Of a stretch of DNA of 64,000 nucleotides, positions 26,760-35,733 are shown piece by piece. The translations under genes and the position numbers were made by a program. This stretch comes from JAIOZK01 sp964468645. Lineage in GTDB: Bacteria; Bacteroidota; Bacteroidia; Bacteroidales; JAIOZK01. The notes beneath the pieces are model-generated. The model did not search any database and was not told the origin of the DNA. It worked only from the letters and a program-made list of their open reading frames with translations. The stretch covers positions 154,041-218,040 of the forward strand of contig CAYXUU010000003.1 of NCBI GenBank assembly GCA_964468645.1, written 5' to 3'. Position 1 is the stretch's first letter. Each line of letters begins with the position of its first letter.

Positions 26760-27800
26760 CTACCTGATAATATTTATAGGTCCTTTATAAACAGTCCCCT
26801 TATCACATTTGAGAATGTAATAATATGATCCCTCCTGTAATGGATTCCCTTCATAGGTTCCATCCCAGGTATTTTTATAATTCGAACTTTCAAAAACCTT
26901 TGCCCCCCATCTGTTTATTATTGTGGCTTCACAGGGCCCTTCGAGATCCAGGAAGGAAATCTGCCACCTGTCGTTATATCCATCCCCATTGGGTGTAATT
27001 ACATTCATAACACCGTAAGTAGGCCTTTTGTAAACAGTTACAGGAATTGAATGTGAGGCAGAACATGAGCCACTGTAAACAGTAACGGTATAAGTTCCTG
27101 AAGTCTTAATAATGATGGTGTTGCCCCAGTATCCATTCGACCACCTGATACTGTCATAATAACCTTCAACCGTAACGATAAGACTATCACCCTCAAAAAA
27201 TGCGGTATCCCCGATAAAATCGAGTATTATTTCCGGTTCATCATCAATTGTCATTTGTTTGATGATAGAATCGGTGCAACCAAGATCGGAAACTGTAATC
27301 AATTTAACATTAAATATCCCCGGTGAGGTAAATACATGTGTTGGATTTTTAATAGATACTGGTGGTGTACCATCATCAAAATCCCATATATAATCTTCAA
27401 GATCACCTTCAGGAATAGTTGACTCATTCACAAACTCGGTCAATTCATAGGTGCAGGCATTCTGAAAACTAAAGTCAGGATCAGGAAAATAACCAATATA
27501 GATCTGTTTATAAATCGCCTCTACTAAACCACTGTCAGTGACAATCCTCATTCCAACAACATGATATCCTGGAGAAACAAAATAATACATTACGGTGTCT
27601 CCATTTCCATTGTCAAATGATCCATCATGGTTAAAATCCCACTCAACCTTAATGGTCTCCCCTGGAACCTGAGAAGTGTTTATCAGTGTTGTGAAATCTC
27701 CAAAACATGCATCGGAAGCAATAAAATCCAGTGTTTGTGAATTCAGTGTTGAATAACTCACAAAAAAAATTACGACCAGATTGTAAATATAGAGCTTCAT
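26760..27800 (-). CDS. PKD-repeat protein with T9SS type B (gliding-motility-associated) C-terminal domain
   Basis: The 346-residue product has a signal peptide, two PKD domains (WDFNHDGSFDNGNGD, then YIWDFDDGTPP with HVFTSPGIFNVKL), one Ig-like domain (IRWSNGYWGNTIIIKTSGTY) and a C-terminal type B sorting domain: VMNVITPNGDGYNDRW, IINRWGAKVFES, WDGTYEGNPLQEGSYYYIL. Type B domains direct proteins through the T9SS with help from PorP/SprF family partners, and such a gene follows immediately. It is the first gene of the operon that runs down to 21985. TATCTTTA on the minus strand (about 27830-27837) may be its -7 element, with one mismatch to consensus. It is expected at the cell surface, perhaps as an adhesin. 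Confidence 0.9.
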   Translation of the reverse strand: MKLYIYNLVVIFFVSYSTLNSQTLDFIASDACFGDFTTLINTSQVPGETIKVEWDFNHDGSFDNGNGDTVMYYFVSPGYHVVGMRIVTDSGLVEAIYKQIYIGYFPDPDFSFQNACTYELTEFVNESTIPEGDLEDYIWDFDDGTPPVSIKNPTHVFTSPGIFNVKLITVSDLGCTDSIIKQMTIDDEPEIILDFIGDTAFFEGDSLIVTVEGYYDSIRWSNGYWGNTIIIKTSGTYTVTVYSGSCSASHSIPVTVYKRPTYGVMNVITPNGDGYNDRWQISFLDLEGPCEATIINRWGAKVFESSNYKNTWDGTYEGNPLQEGSYYYILKCDKGTVYKGPINIIR

Positions 27801-27906
27801 TATATTTTTATATCGAACATATTAACTGCTAAAGATAATTTATAAGATTCCCATAAAAAAACATTTCCCGCCTGAGTTTTCAACATGTTTTTAAAGCCGG
27901 ATCGGG

Positions 27907-28677
27907 CTAAACCTGATTATTTAAAAACGCTGAAAGGCTATTCTTTATTTGATCTAAATACTTCATCATTTTGACATAGTGGGAACCTTTCCAATAAATC
28001 TTATTACAGTGAAGACATTGGAAAAATTCATCGTAATATTTCCTGGTATTAGGTTTTAAGCGAGGAAGGATTTTCTCTTTGGAAACACAATTAATTTTGC
28101 CGTTACACTTCATGCACCTTGCGAAGGGATTAAATTTTTCAACAAGGTTTAAACGATGAACAATATCCAGTAACTGGGTTTTTGGTATTTGCGACCGCAC
28201 ATAAACGCCATGAAGAACTTTACTGTTTTTTAATATCCCCCTGTCACGGGTCAGGATAATTCTTTTCTGCAAACGGGCTGTTTCTATAATGGTTTTATCA
28301 TCCATCCCGGGATCGTATAAAGTGTCAAATCCAAATAAACGCAGGTATCCGGCAAGTTTCCCCAGATGAACATCTGCAATAAACCTGGTATTTCGCAATG
28401 GTTCCGGTCGTAATCTGATCAGGGGCTTAATATCCAGGCTTTCAAAAACAGGATACACTGAGATCATATCATCATCCTGTGGTTTATATCCGAATCCAAC
28501 TGATTTTCCATTGGCAATGATCAGGTCGATTTCAGTATGTGGGATCCCCTGAGATTCAATGATGTCCTTTATGTCCGGTGAGCCAGAAAAGTGATGATCA
28601 AAAGTTACCTTTCTTTTGTGGCTGGGAATAAATTCATTTAGTTCTTCGTAAAACCTGATATGTATAATTTTTGCCAA
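27907..28677 (-). CDS. Mut7-C RNase-fold protein with N-terminal ubiquitin-like domain and zinc ribbon
   Basis: The 256-residue product combines a Mut7-C ubiquitin-like domain (about 1-85; IIHIRFYEELNEFIP, DDDMISVYPVFES) with a Mut7-C RNase domain (about 95-250). The latter shows RFIADVHLGKLAGYLRLFGFDT, ARLQKRIILTRDRGIL and a zinc ribbon of two CxxC pairs (CMKCNG and CLHCNK). The fold is PIN-like with conserved acidic residues (Asp in IADVHLG, TRDRG). Members are predicted ribonucleases; the cellular substrate is unknown. The gene is alone on the minus strand, separated from the T9SS operon by 106 bp and divergent from the hybrid kinase. Confidence 0.9.
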   Translation of the reverse strand: MAKIIHIRFYEELNEFIPSHKRKVTFDHHFSGSPDIKDIIESQGIPHTEIDLIIANGKSVGFGYKPQDDDMISVYPVFESLDIKPLIRLRPEPLRNTRFIADVHLGKLAGYLRLFGFDTLYDPGMDDKTIIETARLQKRIILTRDRGILKNSKVLHGVYVRSQIPKTQLLDIVHRLNLVEKFNPFARCMKCNGKINCVSKEKILPRLKPNTRKYYDEFFQCLHCNKIYWKGSHYVKMMKYLDQIKNSLSAFLNNQV

Positions 28678-28848
28678 TTAATTGATCTCCTGAAAAGGTC
28701 ATTCTGAATTGTAAAGATAAGTAGTAATTCAGGGGATCCTTAGGTATTGCAGGTATATTCCAAAAAAGGTGTCCCTTTTTGTAATAATTAGCGCTGTGTT
28801 TAAATTTTTTTACCTTTAGCGAATTAATCTCAACACTCAATAATCAGA

Positions 28849-31833
28849 ATGGAATCTGGCCAGAACAATCTGCTTTTTCTTCGGGATACTGCCATGGAGC
28901 TGGTTGAATTAGGCAGTGAGGAAGATATTTATAAATATACTGCTGAAAAAATTCAAATCATCACTAACAATTCATTTATCCTGGTTAACAGCTATGACCA
29001 GCAAACAGGTAGTATCAGAATAAGAAGTTACGCTGGCATCAGTCAACTCATTACAAAAGGATTAAAGATTCTGGGGAAAGACTTAACCGATATGAGTTTC
29101 CCCTCATATAAAAACTTTGATTTACTTAAAACAGGTAGACTTGAAAAACTGAACGACAATATACATAACCTTACCGCAAAGAAAGTATCCGCAAAAGTTT
29201 CAGAAAAACTCGAAAAACTAATCAATATACAGGACAGCTTTACTATTGGATTAACAAGAGGCGGAGAGCTATTTGGCAATGTATTAATCCTTACAAGAAA
29301 AGGATATTCTGATTTTGATTTACAACTTGTAGAAACTTTTGTAAAACAGGTTTCCATAACACTTAACAGAAGTATTGCCGAACAGGCATTAAAGGAAAGC
29401 GAAGAGTTATTCAGGCGGGCATTTACTACAATACCTGATCCCTTCTCAATCAGTGATATTAATACGGGAGAATTTGTTCTGGTTAATCAAGGATTCCTGA
29501 ACGCCAGTGGTTACGATGAAAATGAAATTATCGGTAAAACATCCCATGAGCTTAAAATATGGCAGGATATTTCAGAAAGGGCAACACTTCTCGATAAACT
29601 CAAGAGGGAAGGCTCGGTTAAGAATTTTCATGTCAGATTAAAACTCAAGAATGGCGAAGTTAAGCCGGGTTTGCTTTCTGCGAATATTATTTACTTAAAA
29701 GGTATTCCGCACCTGCTGGCAATAATTCACGATATCACAGAAATTTTAGATGCCAGAAAAACTCAATCGGTTATATACAAAATCAACGAGGAGGCCATCA
29801 GGTCAAAAACATTAAAAGATCTTTCGATTAAAATCCAAAAGGAACTGAATACATTGATGGATTCAGAAAATTTTTTTATTGCACTTTATGACCACAATAG
29901 CGATAAATATTCCTTCCCATATCATACCGATAACTTTGACAGGGTTGATGAAAACGAATTAATTTCTTTGCAAGATTCGCTTACTGATTATGTACGAAGG
30001 ACCGGCAGGGCTGCCTTAATTACCAGAGCAGAAGAAAAAAGGCTGATGGAAAACGGAGATGTTGGCCTGGTTGGCAAACCAGCACCTGTTTGGATGGGCG
30101 CACCACTCATCAATTCCAATACCGGATCAGTTTTCGGAGTTGTGGCTGTTCAGAGTTACAAGAATGAAGAGGCTTATAATCAGGATGACCTGAAACTTCT
30201 TGAATACGTTGCGGGGCAGATAGGAGCTCTAATAGGGAAAAAGAAAGCCGAAGAACTGCTTATTGACAGTGAACAGAAGTTAAGGAATTTTGTTGAATTA
30301 AATCCTGTTGGAATTTATTGTTTTTCATTGGCAGAACCCATTGATATAAGTGTTCCTGTTGAAAAACAAATTGATTTGTTTTTTGATGCTGTTTGCTCAG
30401 ACTGTAATGATTCCTATTGTGAAATGCTGGGTGTTACCAGGGAACAAATCATCGGTTTAAGTGTAAAAGACATCATGCCCAGGGATACAACGAACATAGA
30501 ATACTTCAGGAGTTTGATTGAAAATAACTACCGGCTTTCCAGCGGAATTTCACATGAATATAATCAGAAGGGTGAAGAAAAGTTCTTTTCAAACTCAATT
30601 GTTGGTACCATAATAAATGGACAGTTGATTGAGGCATGGGGTACACAATTTGATATGACAGAACGGGTTAAAGTGGAACAGGATCTGCTCCAAGCGAAAA
30701 AAAGTGCTGAAGAATCGGATCGGCTGAAAACAGCATTTCTGGCAAATATGTCTCATGAAATACGAACACCCATGAATGCAATTCTGGGTTTTTCGGAGTT
30801 GTTGTCCGCTCCCGATTTAAGCCAGTCCGACAGACAAAAATATATTAGCCTGATCACTCAGAATGGTGATAATCTCTTACAATTGATCGATGATATTATT
30901 GACATTGCAAAAATGGAAGCCGGGGAAATAAGGATATCAAAAACCGATTGTTATATTAAAGATATTTTCGATGAACTTATCATTGTTTTTGATGAGATCA
31001 GTAAGAAAATGGATAAACACCATATCGAACTTAAAATTGATAAAACCAATAAAGATCACTATGTTGCAATTTATTCTGATCCTTTCAGAATAAAACAGGT
31101 CATGATAAATCTTATCAGCAATGCTTTGAAATACACCGAAACTGGCTGGGTAGCGTTCGGTTGTAATATTACTGATTACGGTGATATACGATTCTTCGTT
31201 AAAGATACCGGTAATGGTATTCCTGAAGAGAAGCAGGATGTCATTTTTGAGAGGTTTCGTCAGATCGATGAAGGCTTTACCAGGTCATCCGGTGGCACCG
31301 GGCTTGGGCTGTCTATATCCAAAAGAATGGTTGAATTGCTCGGTGGAAGTATTGGATTAGAATCTGAAGTTGGCAAAGGATCTACTTTTTATTTCATTAT
31401 TCCATTTCAGGAAGCTGATGCAATTGCCTCTGTTGATGAAAAAGCCAGTGAGGGTTCTATTTTTGACTGGAAAGACAAAAAGATACTTGTTGCTGAAGAT
31501 ATTGACTCAAACTATGAATTGGTAGCTGATATTTTATCCTCAACCGGAATAGAGATTATCAGGGCTATTGATGGCATTGATGCAGTCCATTTATTCCAGA
31601 AAAACAGGGATGTTAACCTCGTACTCATGGATATTCGAATGCCAAAGATGGATGGGTTTAAAGCCACCCAGCTAATTAAAGCAATCGACAGGGATATTCC
31701 GGTAATTGCTGTTACCGCTTATGCTATGGTAGAAGAATATGAACAAAGCTACGAGGCCGGCTGTGATGATCATATCACCAAACCCATAAAGATCCCTTTG
31801 TTTTTATTGAAATTGAATAAATTTCTCAATTAA
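28849..31833 (+). CDS. Hybrid sensor histidine kinase/response regulator (GAF-PAS-GAF-PAS-HisKA-HATPase-REC)
   Basis: The 994-residue product has no membrane segment, so it is a cytoplasmic sensor. Order: GAF (about 10-180), PAS (183-300), GAF (305-463), PAS (468-612), HisKA (620-695) with phospho-His636 in NMSHEIRTPMNAILGFSELL, HATPase (735-855) with NLISNALKYT, DTGNGIPEEK and GGTGLGLSISKRMVELLGG, and REC (876-990) with Asp928 in LVLMDIRMPKMDG. GAF/PAS sensors of this type usually respond to small molecules, redox or oxygen; nothing here identifies the ligand. No HTH or Hpt domain is present and no partner gene is adjacent, so the phosphate must pass to an Hpt encoded elsewhere. A near-consensus -7 element (TACCTTTA, 28811-28818) precedes it, and a strong terminator follows. 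Confidence 0.95.
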   Translation: MESGQNNLLFLRDTAMELVELGSEEDIYKYTAEKIQIITNNSFILVNSYDQQTGSIRIRSYAGISQLITKGLKILGKDLTDMSFPSYKNFDLLKTGRLEKLNDNIHNLTAKKVSAKVSEKLEKLINIQDSFTIGLTRGGELFGNVLILTRKGYSDFDLQLVETFVKQVSITLNRSIAEQALKESEELFRRAFTTIPDPFSISDINTGEFVLVNQGFLNASGYDENEIIGKTSHELKIWQDISERATLLDKLKREGSVKNFHVRLKLKNGEVKPGLLSANIIYLKGIPHLLAIIHDITEILDARKTQSVIYKINEEAIRSKTLKDLSIKIQKELNTLMDSENFFIALYDHNSDKYSFPYHTDNFDRVDENELISLQDSLTDYVRRTGRAALITRAEEKRLMENGDVGLVGKPAPVWMGAPLINSNTGSVFGVVAVQSYKNEEAYNQDDLKLLEYVAGQIGALIGKKKAEELLIDSEQKLRNFVELNPVGIYCFSLAEPIDISVPVEKQIDLFFDAVCSDCNDSYCEMLGVTREQIIGLSVKDIMPRDTTNIEYFRSLIENNYRLSSGISHEYNQKGEEKFFSNSIVGTIINGQLIEAWGTQFDMTERVKVEQDLLQAKKSAEESDRLKTAFLANMSHEIRTPMNAILGFSELLSAPDLSQSDRQKYISLITQNGDNLLQLIDDIIDIAKMEAGEIRISKTDCYIKDIFDELIIVFDEISKKMDKHHIELKIDKTNKDHYVAIYSDPFRIKQVMINLISNALKYTETGWVAFGCNITDYGDIRFFVKDTGNGIPEEKQDVIFERFRQIDEGFTRSSGGTGLGLSISKRMVELLGGSIGLESEVGKGSTFYFIIPFQEADAIASVDEKASEGSIFDWKDKKILVAEDIDSNYELVADILSSTGIEIIRAIDGIDAVHLFQKNRDVNLVLMDIRMPKMDGFKATQLIKAIDRDIPVIAVTAYAMVEEYEQSYEAGCDDHITKPIKIPLFLLKLNKFLN

Positions 31834-31834
31834 T

Positions 31835-31872
31835 AAAAAAGCCCTTCAGGTTTGTACCTGAAGGGCTTTTTT
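31835..31872. terminator. Bidirectional rho-independent terminator
   Basis: AAAAAAGCCCTTCAGG and CCTGAAGGGCTTTTTT form a perfect 16-bp stem around the loop TTTGTA. It sits between the convergent kinase gene and the Omp28-like gene and has A/T runs on both sides, so it can serve both. Confidence 0.95.
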
Positions 31873-31888
31873 AATTACAATGTTGGTG

Positions 31889-34204
31889 TTATTTTTTCAT
31901 AAACTTATCCTGGATCTGTGATCCGTTTTCAGTTTTGATGTTCAGCATATAGTATCCGGCCGGCAAGTCACTGGTATTGATATTGAGCTTTTGCAATCCG
32001 GTTAAGCCATTTTCACTTAATTCAAATACTACCTGTCCGAGTGCATTCATAATCGCAAGCTGATATTTTGTTGTTTTCATCAGGTAAAATTCAACATAAA
32101 TATTACTGTGGGCAGGATTCGGATACATCGTAAACTGGTTCAGAAGCTGGCTGTTGATTCCTGAGCAAATAATGATGGTTACTTCAAACGCTTCTGAAGT
32201 TCCAATACAATCTTCCGAGCTAGTTTCGGTAACAATTAAATTTCCATCCCCCGGATCTCCCCAGAGTACAGTAATTTGATGTGTGCCGGTTCCTGCAACA
32301 ATAGTACCTCCTTCAACAATCCATTCGTATGTACTTCCTGCATTTTCCTGTACAGAATAAACATATTCTTCGTCACTGCATGCATTTGCTTCACCACCTA
32401 CTACAGGTTGTGGAGTAGCATAGATGGTAGTTTCTGCAGGATCTGATGCAGGGCCTGTACCGCAATCATTCTCACCGGCAACAGTTATTGAAGCGAGGCC
32501 TGAGAAGTCGATGCTCCATTCTATTCTTGCAGTATCTTCAATGGTTTCAATCACAGTTCCGGCTTCCGGTGGATCAATACTCCAGATTAAATTAACCGCA
32601 CCTGACGCCCCATCTGTAAAATACTCTGAAATCTCATTATTACAAGCAGTTTCTGGTCCTTCTGGTTGATCAGCCTGTTCAGGAGCTTCCATAGCATGTA
32701 CCCAGGTCATACCTGTCATAGCAGTTGTACAATTGGTACTTGAACCTGTTGAAGTATAGATGCCTTCTTCGGTAAAGAATCCGAAACTGATGGTATCGCC
32801 GGTACCCTGAACAGTTATGCCGGTAGTTTCATCATCAAGGAATAATTCATATTCAATATTTACCTCCGAGCCGTACAATTTTAATTCTGCTCCTGAGGAT
32901 CCTTCACAATAGCCTCCATCGGGTGATAGTTCATATTCTGTTGGACTCAAATCAACAGTTCCGGAAAAGACCGTTGACCATTCTCCTATGGCACATTCAT
33001 TTTCAGCCCTTACCTTTATTTCGAAGGATCCGGTATAACCATCTGTTGCATTAAAGGTAGCTGTTGGACCTGTTCCATTCACTGAACCTGCATCAGCGGG
33101 TGATATCTGCCAGTTATAGGTTTCGGTATAAGGTACAACACTTGTTGAATAATCCTGTCCCTGTCCCTCACAGGCTATACTGGGTCCGGTGGGCTGATCA
33201 CATTGTGCAGGATCAAGTTTTGATTCAATATAGTTTGTTTTCTCCAGTGTGTCAGAATAACCAGCATCATCGGAAACAATGAGTGTTACATCAAAATATC
33301 CATCCTGGGGATATGTAACCACGGGATTTTCATCAGTAGATGTAGCCGGGTTTCCGCCCTCAAAAGTCCATTGACGTGTAACAACATTTCCTGAAGATTC
33401 ATCATAAAAGTTTGTAGAGTTTCCTACACAAATAGAGGAATCACTACAGCTCATTGCCGGAACTGGCCAACAACCCATGAGCTCAGGTACCATCACTTTA
33501 ACACATTGTAATACCTCTTTGGTATCATCGTCCTGTACAAAAGCTATCAGTTCACATGAATCGGTTACCCAGGTTGGATCCAGTGTGAATGTTAAGTCCA
33601 CTTCCACCTCATCCGAACCAGAGAAATCAATAGCTGTACCAAGATCTGTAGGAACCATATCCCTCATACAGTAATCTATAGTGGACTGGTTTTGCCAGCT
33701 GTAAGGAATTCCGGTTTCTGTTACAGCCAATTGAACTTTCAGGTTGGTACCCGTATAAGTTGCAACCTTATTAATTGTTAGCGTTACATCATAGGTATCC
33801 CCACTATTATCACCACAAATGTCGATGGTAAAGGAACATGGAATAACTATTCTTTGATTGTACAAAGGAAGAAAAGTTGTGTAAAGGCTGGATGATGCAT
33901 TACCCCCGACATGACTCAATGTCCCATCAAAGAAAGTGGTTGGAAAACCAGTGATATTGTAATATGAAATTCTTGCCAAGGACTCATTCGTCTGAAATGG
34001 ATCAGATGAACCAGAATGATACTCAATAACAGCAACATCATGGCCATTGGCAATCATGTCATGTGCTCCCATAGCAGCACCCGGACAATATACACACCAG
34101 GTTCCTGTTCCGATCTCCATCAGAACTTCTTCCCTTGGTACTTGCTGTGCAAATAATGAAACAGCAACTACTAATAAAATGATAGTAAAAACAGGTCTTT
34201 TCAT
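31889..34204 (-). CDS. Omp28-like thioredoxin-fold protein with PKD/Ig-like repeats and T9SS type A domain
   Basis: The 771-residue product has a signal peptide (MKRPVFTIILLVVAVSLFAQ). Residues about 25-245 resemble Omp28-related proteins with a thioredoxin-like centre: EEVLMEIGTGTWCVYCPGA has a CxxC pair, and NITGFPTTFFDG carries the cis-Pro-type GFPT. A PKD domain follows (QWTFEGGNPATSTDENPVVTYPQDG), then several Ig-like modules rich in paired Cys, and a type A sorting domain (FTMYPNPAHSNIYVEFYL, DLPAGYYMLNIKTENG, DKFMKK). Export through the T9SS and surface display are expected; disulphide or metal chemistry at the CxxC is possible. It is a single gene with its own candidate promoter (34253-34260) and a shared terminator. 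Confidence 0.88.
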   Translation of the reverse strand: MKRPVFTIILLVVAVSLFAQQVPREEVLMEIGTGTWCVYCPGAAMGAHDMIANGHDVAVIEYHSGSSDPFQTNESLARISYYNITGFPTTFFDGTLSHVGGNASSSLYTTFLPLYNQRIVIPCSFTIDICGDNSGDTYDVTLTINKVATYTGTNLKVQLAVTETGIPYSWQNQSTIDYCMRDMVPTDLGTAIDFSGSDEVEVDLTFTLDPTWVTDSCELIAFVQDDDTKEVLQCVKVMVPELMGCWPVPAMSCSDSSICVGNSTNFYDESSGNVVTRQWTFEGGNPATSTDENPVVTYPQDGYFDVTLIVSDDAGYSDTLEKTNYIESKLDPAQCDQPTGPSIACEGQGQDYSTSVVPYTETYNWQISPADAGSVNGTGPTATFNATDGYTGSFEIKVRAENECAIGEWSTVFSGTVDLSPTEYELSPDGGYCEGSSGAELKLYGSEVNIEYELFLDDETTGITVQGTGDTISFGFFTEEGIYTSTGSSTNCTTAMTGMTWVHAMEAPEQADQPEGPETACNNEISEYFTDGASGAVNLIWSIDPPEAGTVIETIEDTARIEWSIDFSGLASITVAGENDCGTGPASDPAETTIYATPQPVVGGEANACSDEEYVYSVQENAGSTYEWIVEGGTIVAGTGTHQITVLWGDPGDGNLIVTETSSEDCIGTSEAFEVTIIICSGINSQLLNQFTMYPNPAHSNIYVEFYLMKTTKYQLAIMNALGQVVFELSENGLTGLQKLNINTSDLPAGYYMLNIKTENGSQIQDKFMKK

Positions 34205-34252
34205 GGTATTTAAGTTTTGTTAATAATTCTGTGTTAAAGGCATTTTGCGGAA

Positions 34253-34260
34253 CAAATCTA
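34253..34260 (-). promoter_or_regulatory. Candidate -7 element for the Omp28-like gene
   Basis: TAGATTTG on the minus strand fits TAnnTTTG exactly and lies about 48 bp upstream of the start codon. A matching -33 element at the usual distance is not clear. Confidence 0.45.
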
Positions 34261-34616
34261 ACCATAAATGATATACATACATAGATTTAATGGCAAATAA
34301 TAGCTTTTTGAGGGTAAACAGGGAATTCACCATTCATTGACGACTTGACAATATTTCACATATATATCTATATTTCTGCTTCTTAAGTAGATTGTTTTAT
34401 CTGGTGCATTTATACTTACCGAATTTATTGTAGAGGTAATTTTTGATTTCCAAAATTATCATAATTTGCATATTTAGAATTAATTGAAATAAGTTTTGTC
34501 TAATAAGGGCACCATTCCAAATGGTTAAGCAACAATTAAATCCTGTCATCTTAGAGATCCCATGATCGCTTGTGCACACTTATGCACACTTTTGTATATA
34601 GAGCGTACACAATTAA

Positions 34617-34687
34617 TTGTTAAAATCCGTTAACAAAATCCTGTATATAATTGATTATTTGTTATTTAGGACTATGGCATAAATTTG
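34617..34687 (+). promoter_or_regulatory. Promoter region of the ABC efflux operon with an upstream palindrome
   Basis: TTTG at 34658-34661 and TAAATTTG at 34680-34687 are 18 bp apart, with the -7 element 43 bp before ATG 34731. Just upstream, TTGTTAA (34617-34623) and TTAACAA (34630-34636) form a perfect 7-bp inverted repeat that could bind a regulator. A TGCACACTT direct repeat lies near 34573-34591. The remainder of the gap 34261-34730 is AT-rich, and I see no gene there. Confidence 0.45.
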
Positions 34688-34730
34688 GGTGATACCTGAT
34701 ATTATAGCTAATTTGTAAACATCCACCTCC

Positions 34731-35444
34731 ATGATAAAGTTGCAAAGTATTCATAAATCTTATATTACCGGATCAAACACTCTACATGTGCTTAAGGGTA
34801 TAGACCTTGAAATTGAAAAGGGCGAGATGGTCTCCATTATGGGTTCGTCCGGATCGGGCAAATCAACCCTTTTAAACATCATCGGAATACTCGACAATTA
34901 TGATGAGGGTAAATACTCCCTTGATGGGGTTTTAATTAAGGATCTTTCTGAAACGCGGGCAGCGCATTACAGGAACAAAATGATCGGTTTTGTATTTCAG
35001 TCGTTTAACCTGATTCCATTTAAGAATGCTGTTGAAAATGCTGCCTTACCACTCTATTACCAGAAGGTTAGCCGCAAGAAACGTAATTTGATCGCTATGG
35101 AATACCTTGAAAGAATGGGTTTGAGGGAGTGGGCTGATCATACACCCAATGAATTATCAGGCGGGCAAAAACAAAGGCTGGCAATTGCACGCTCATTAAT
35201 TGCCAACCCAAAAATTATTCTGGCTGATGAGCCAACCGGTGCACTCGACTCAAAAACTTCATTTGAAATGATGGATGTTTTGAAGGAAGTTAACAACCAG
35301 GGTATCACCATGGTTATTGTCACTCACGAAAAAGATATCTCTGAGATGACAGACCGGGTTATACATCTGAAAGATGGATTAATTGAGAATGGAAACGGAA
35401 CAATGGAATTTCGTAATGAAAAAGAAGTGCTGGTAAATGTGTAG
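34731..35444 (+). CDS. ABC transporter ATP-binding protein (MacB/LolD type)
   Basis: The 237-residue ATPase has Walker A GSSGSGKST (about residues 38-46), the Q-loop region FVFQSFNLIP, the signature NELSGGQKQRLAIARSL, Walker B IILADEPTGALD and the H-loop MVIVTHEKD. This is the MacB/LolD/FtsE subfamily, which powers MacB-type mechanotransmission rather than classical transmembrane passage. It begins an operon with a small protein, two MacB-like permeases and an adaptor protein, consistent with a tripartite efflux or export pump across the envelope. The substrate is unknown. Confidence 0.95.
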   Translation: MIKLQSIHKSYITGSNTLHVLKGIDLEIEKGEMVSIMGSSGSGKSTLLNIIGILDNYDEGKYSLDGVLIKDLSETRAAHYRNKMIGFVFQSFNLIPFKNAVENAALPLYYQKVSRKKRNLIAMEYLERMGLREWADHTPNELSGGQKQRLAIARSLIANPKIILADEPTGALDSKTSFEMMDVLKEVNNQGITMVIVTHEKDISEMTDRVIHLKDGLIENGNGTMEFRNEKEVLVNV

Positions 35445-35476
35445 TGATACCTCTAAAACTAACGGCAAATACCTGA

Positions 35477-35713
35477 ATGGAACCAACTAAAACAATAAAT
35501 AAAAAAGAAAATATATCCAGTAACATGTATAATATTCAGGGAATACAAAGGCCTGTGAATCTGGTTGCCAATCAATTAAAACTGGTTTCTGCAAATCAGG
35601 AAACCATCATGATGACACATCCTGGCATGAACAATGAACCACCACCTGAGCAGAAGGCTATGCTACAACAGCAGGAGACAGAGGATACTCTTTTCATCAT
35701 GGAATTTTTATAA
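35477..35713 (+). CDS. Small hypothetical protein in the ABC operon
   Basis: A 78-residue reading frame fits neatly between the ATPase (32-bp gap) and the first permease (20-bp gap) on the same strand. The sequence is polar, Gln/Met/Pro-rich (NEPPPEQKAMLQQQETEDT), with no signal peptide or membrane segment. I recognise no family. Its position argues for a real gene, but its composition and small size leave doubt; it could instead be a spacer. Confidence 0.4.
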   Translation: MEPTKTINKKENISSNMYNIQGIQRPVNLVANQLKLVSANQETIMMTHPGMNNEPPPEQKAMLQQQETEDTLFIMEFL

Positions 35714-35733
35714 TATAAACATCTATTCCGCTT

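Noticed and set aside
34397..34579. Minus-strand frame of 60 codons in the gap before the ABC operon
   Set aside because: AT-rich, no signal peptide, no supporting promoter or neighbour; likely chance.
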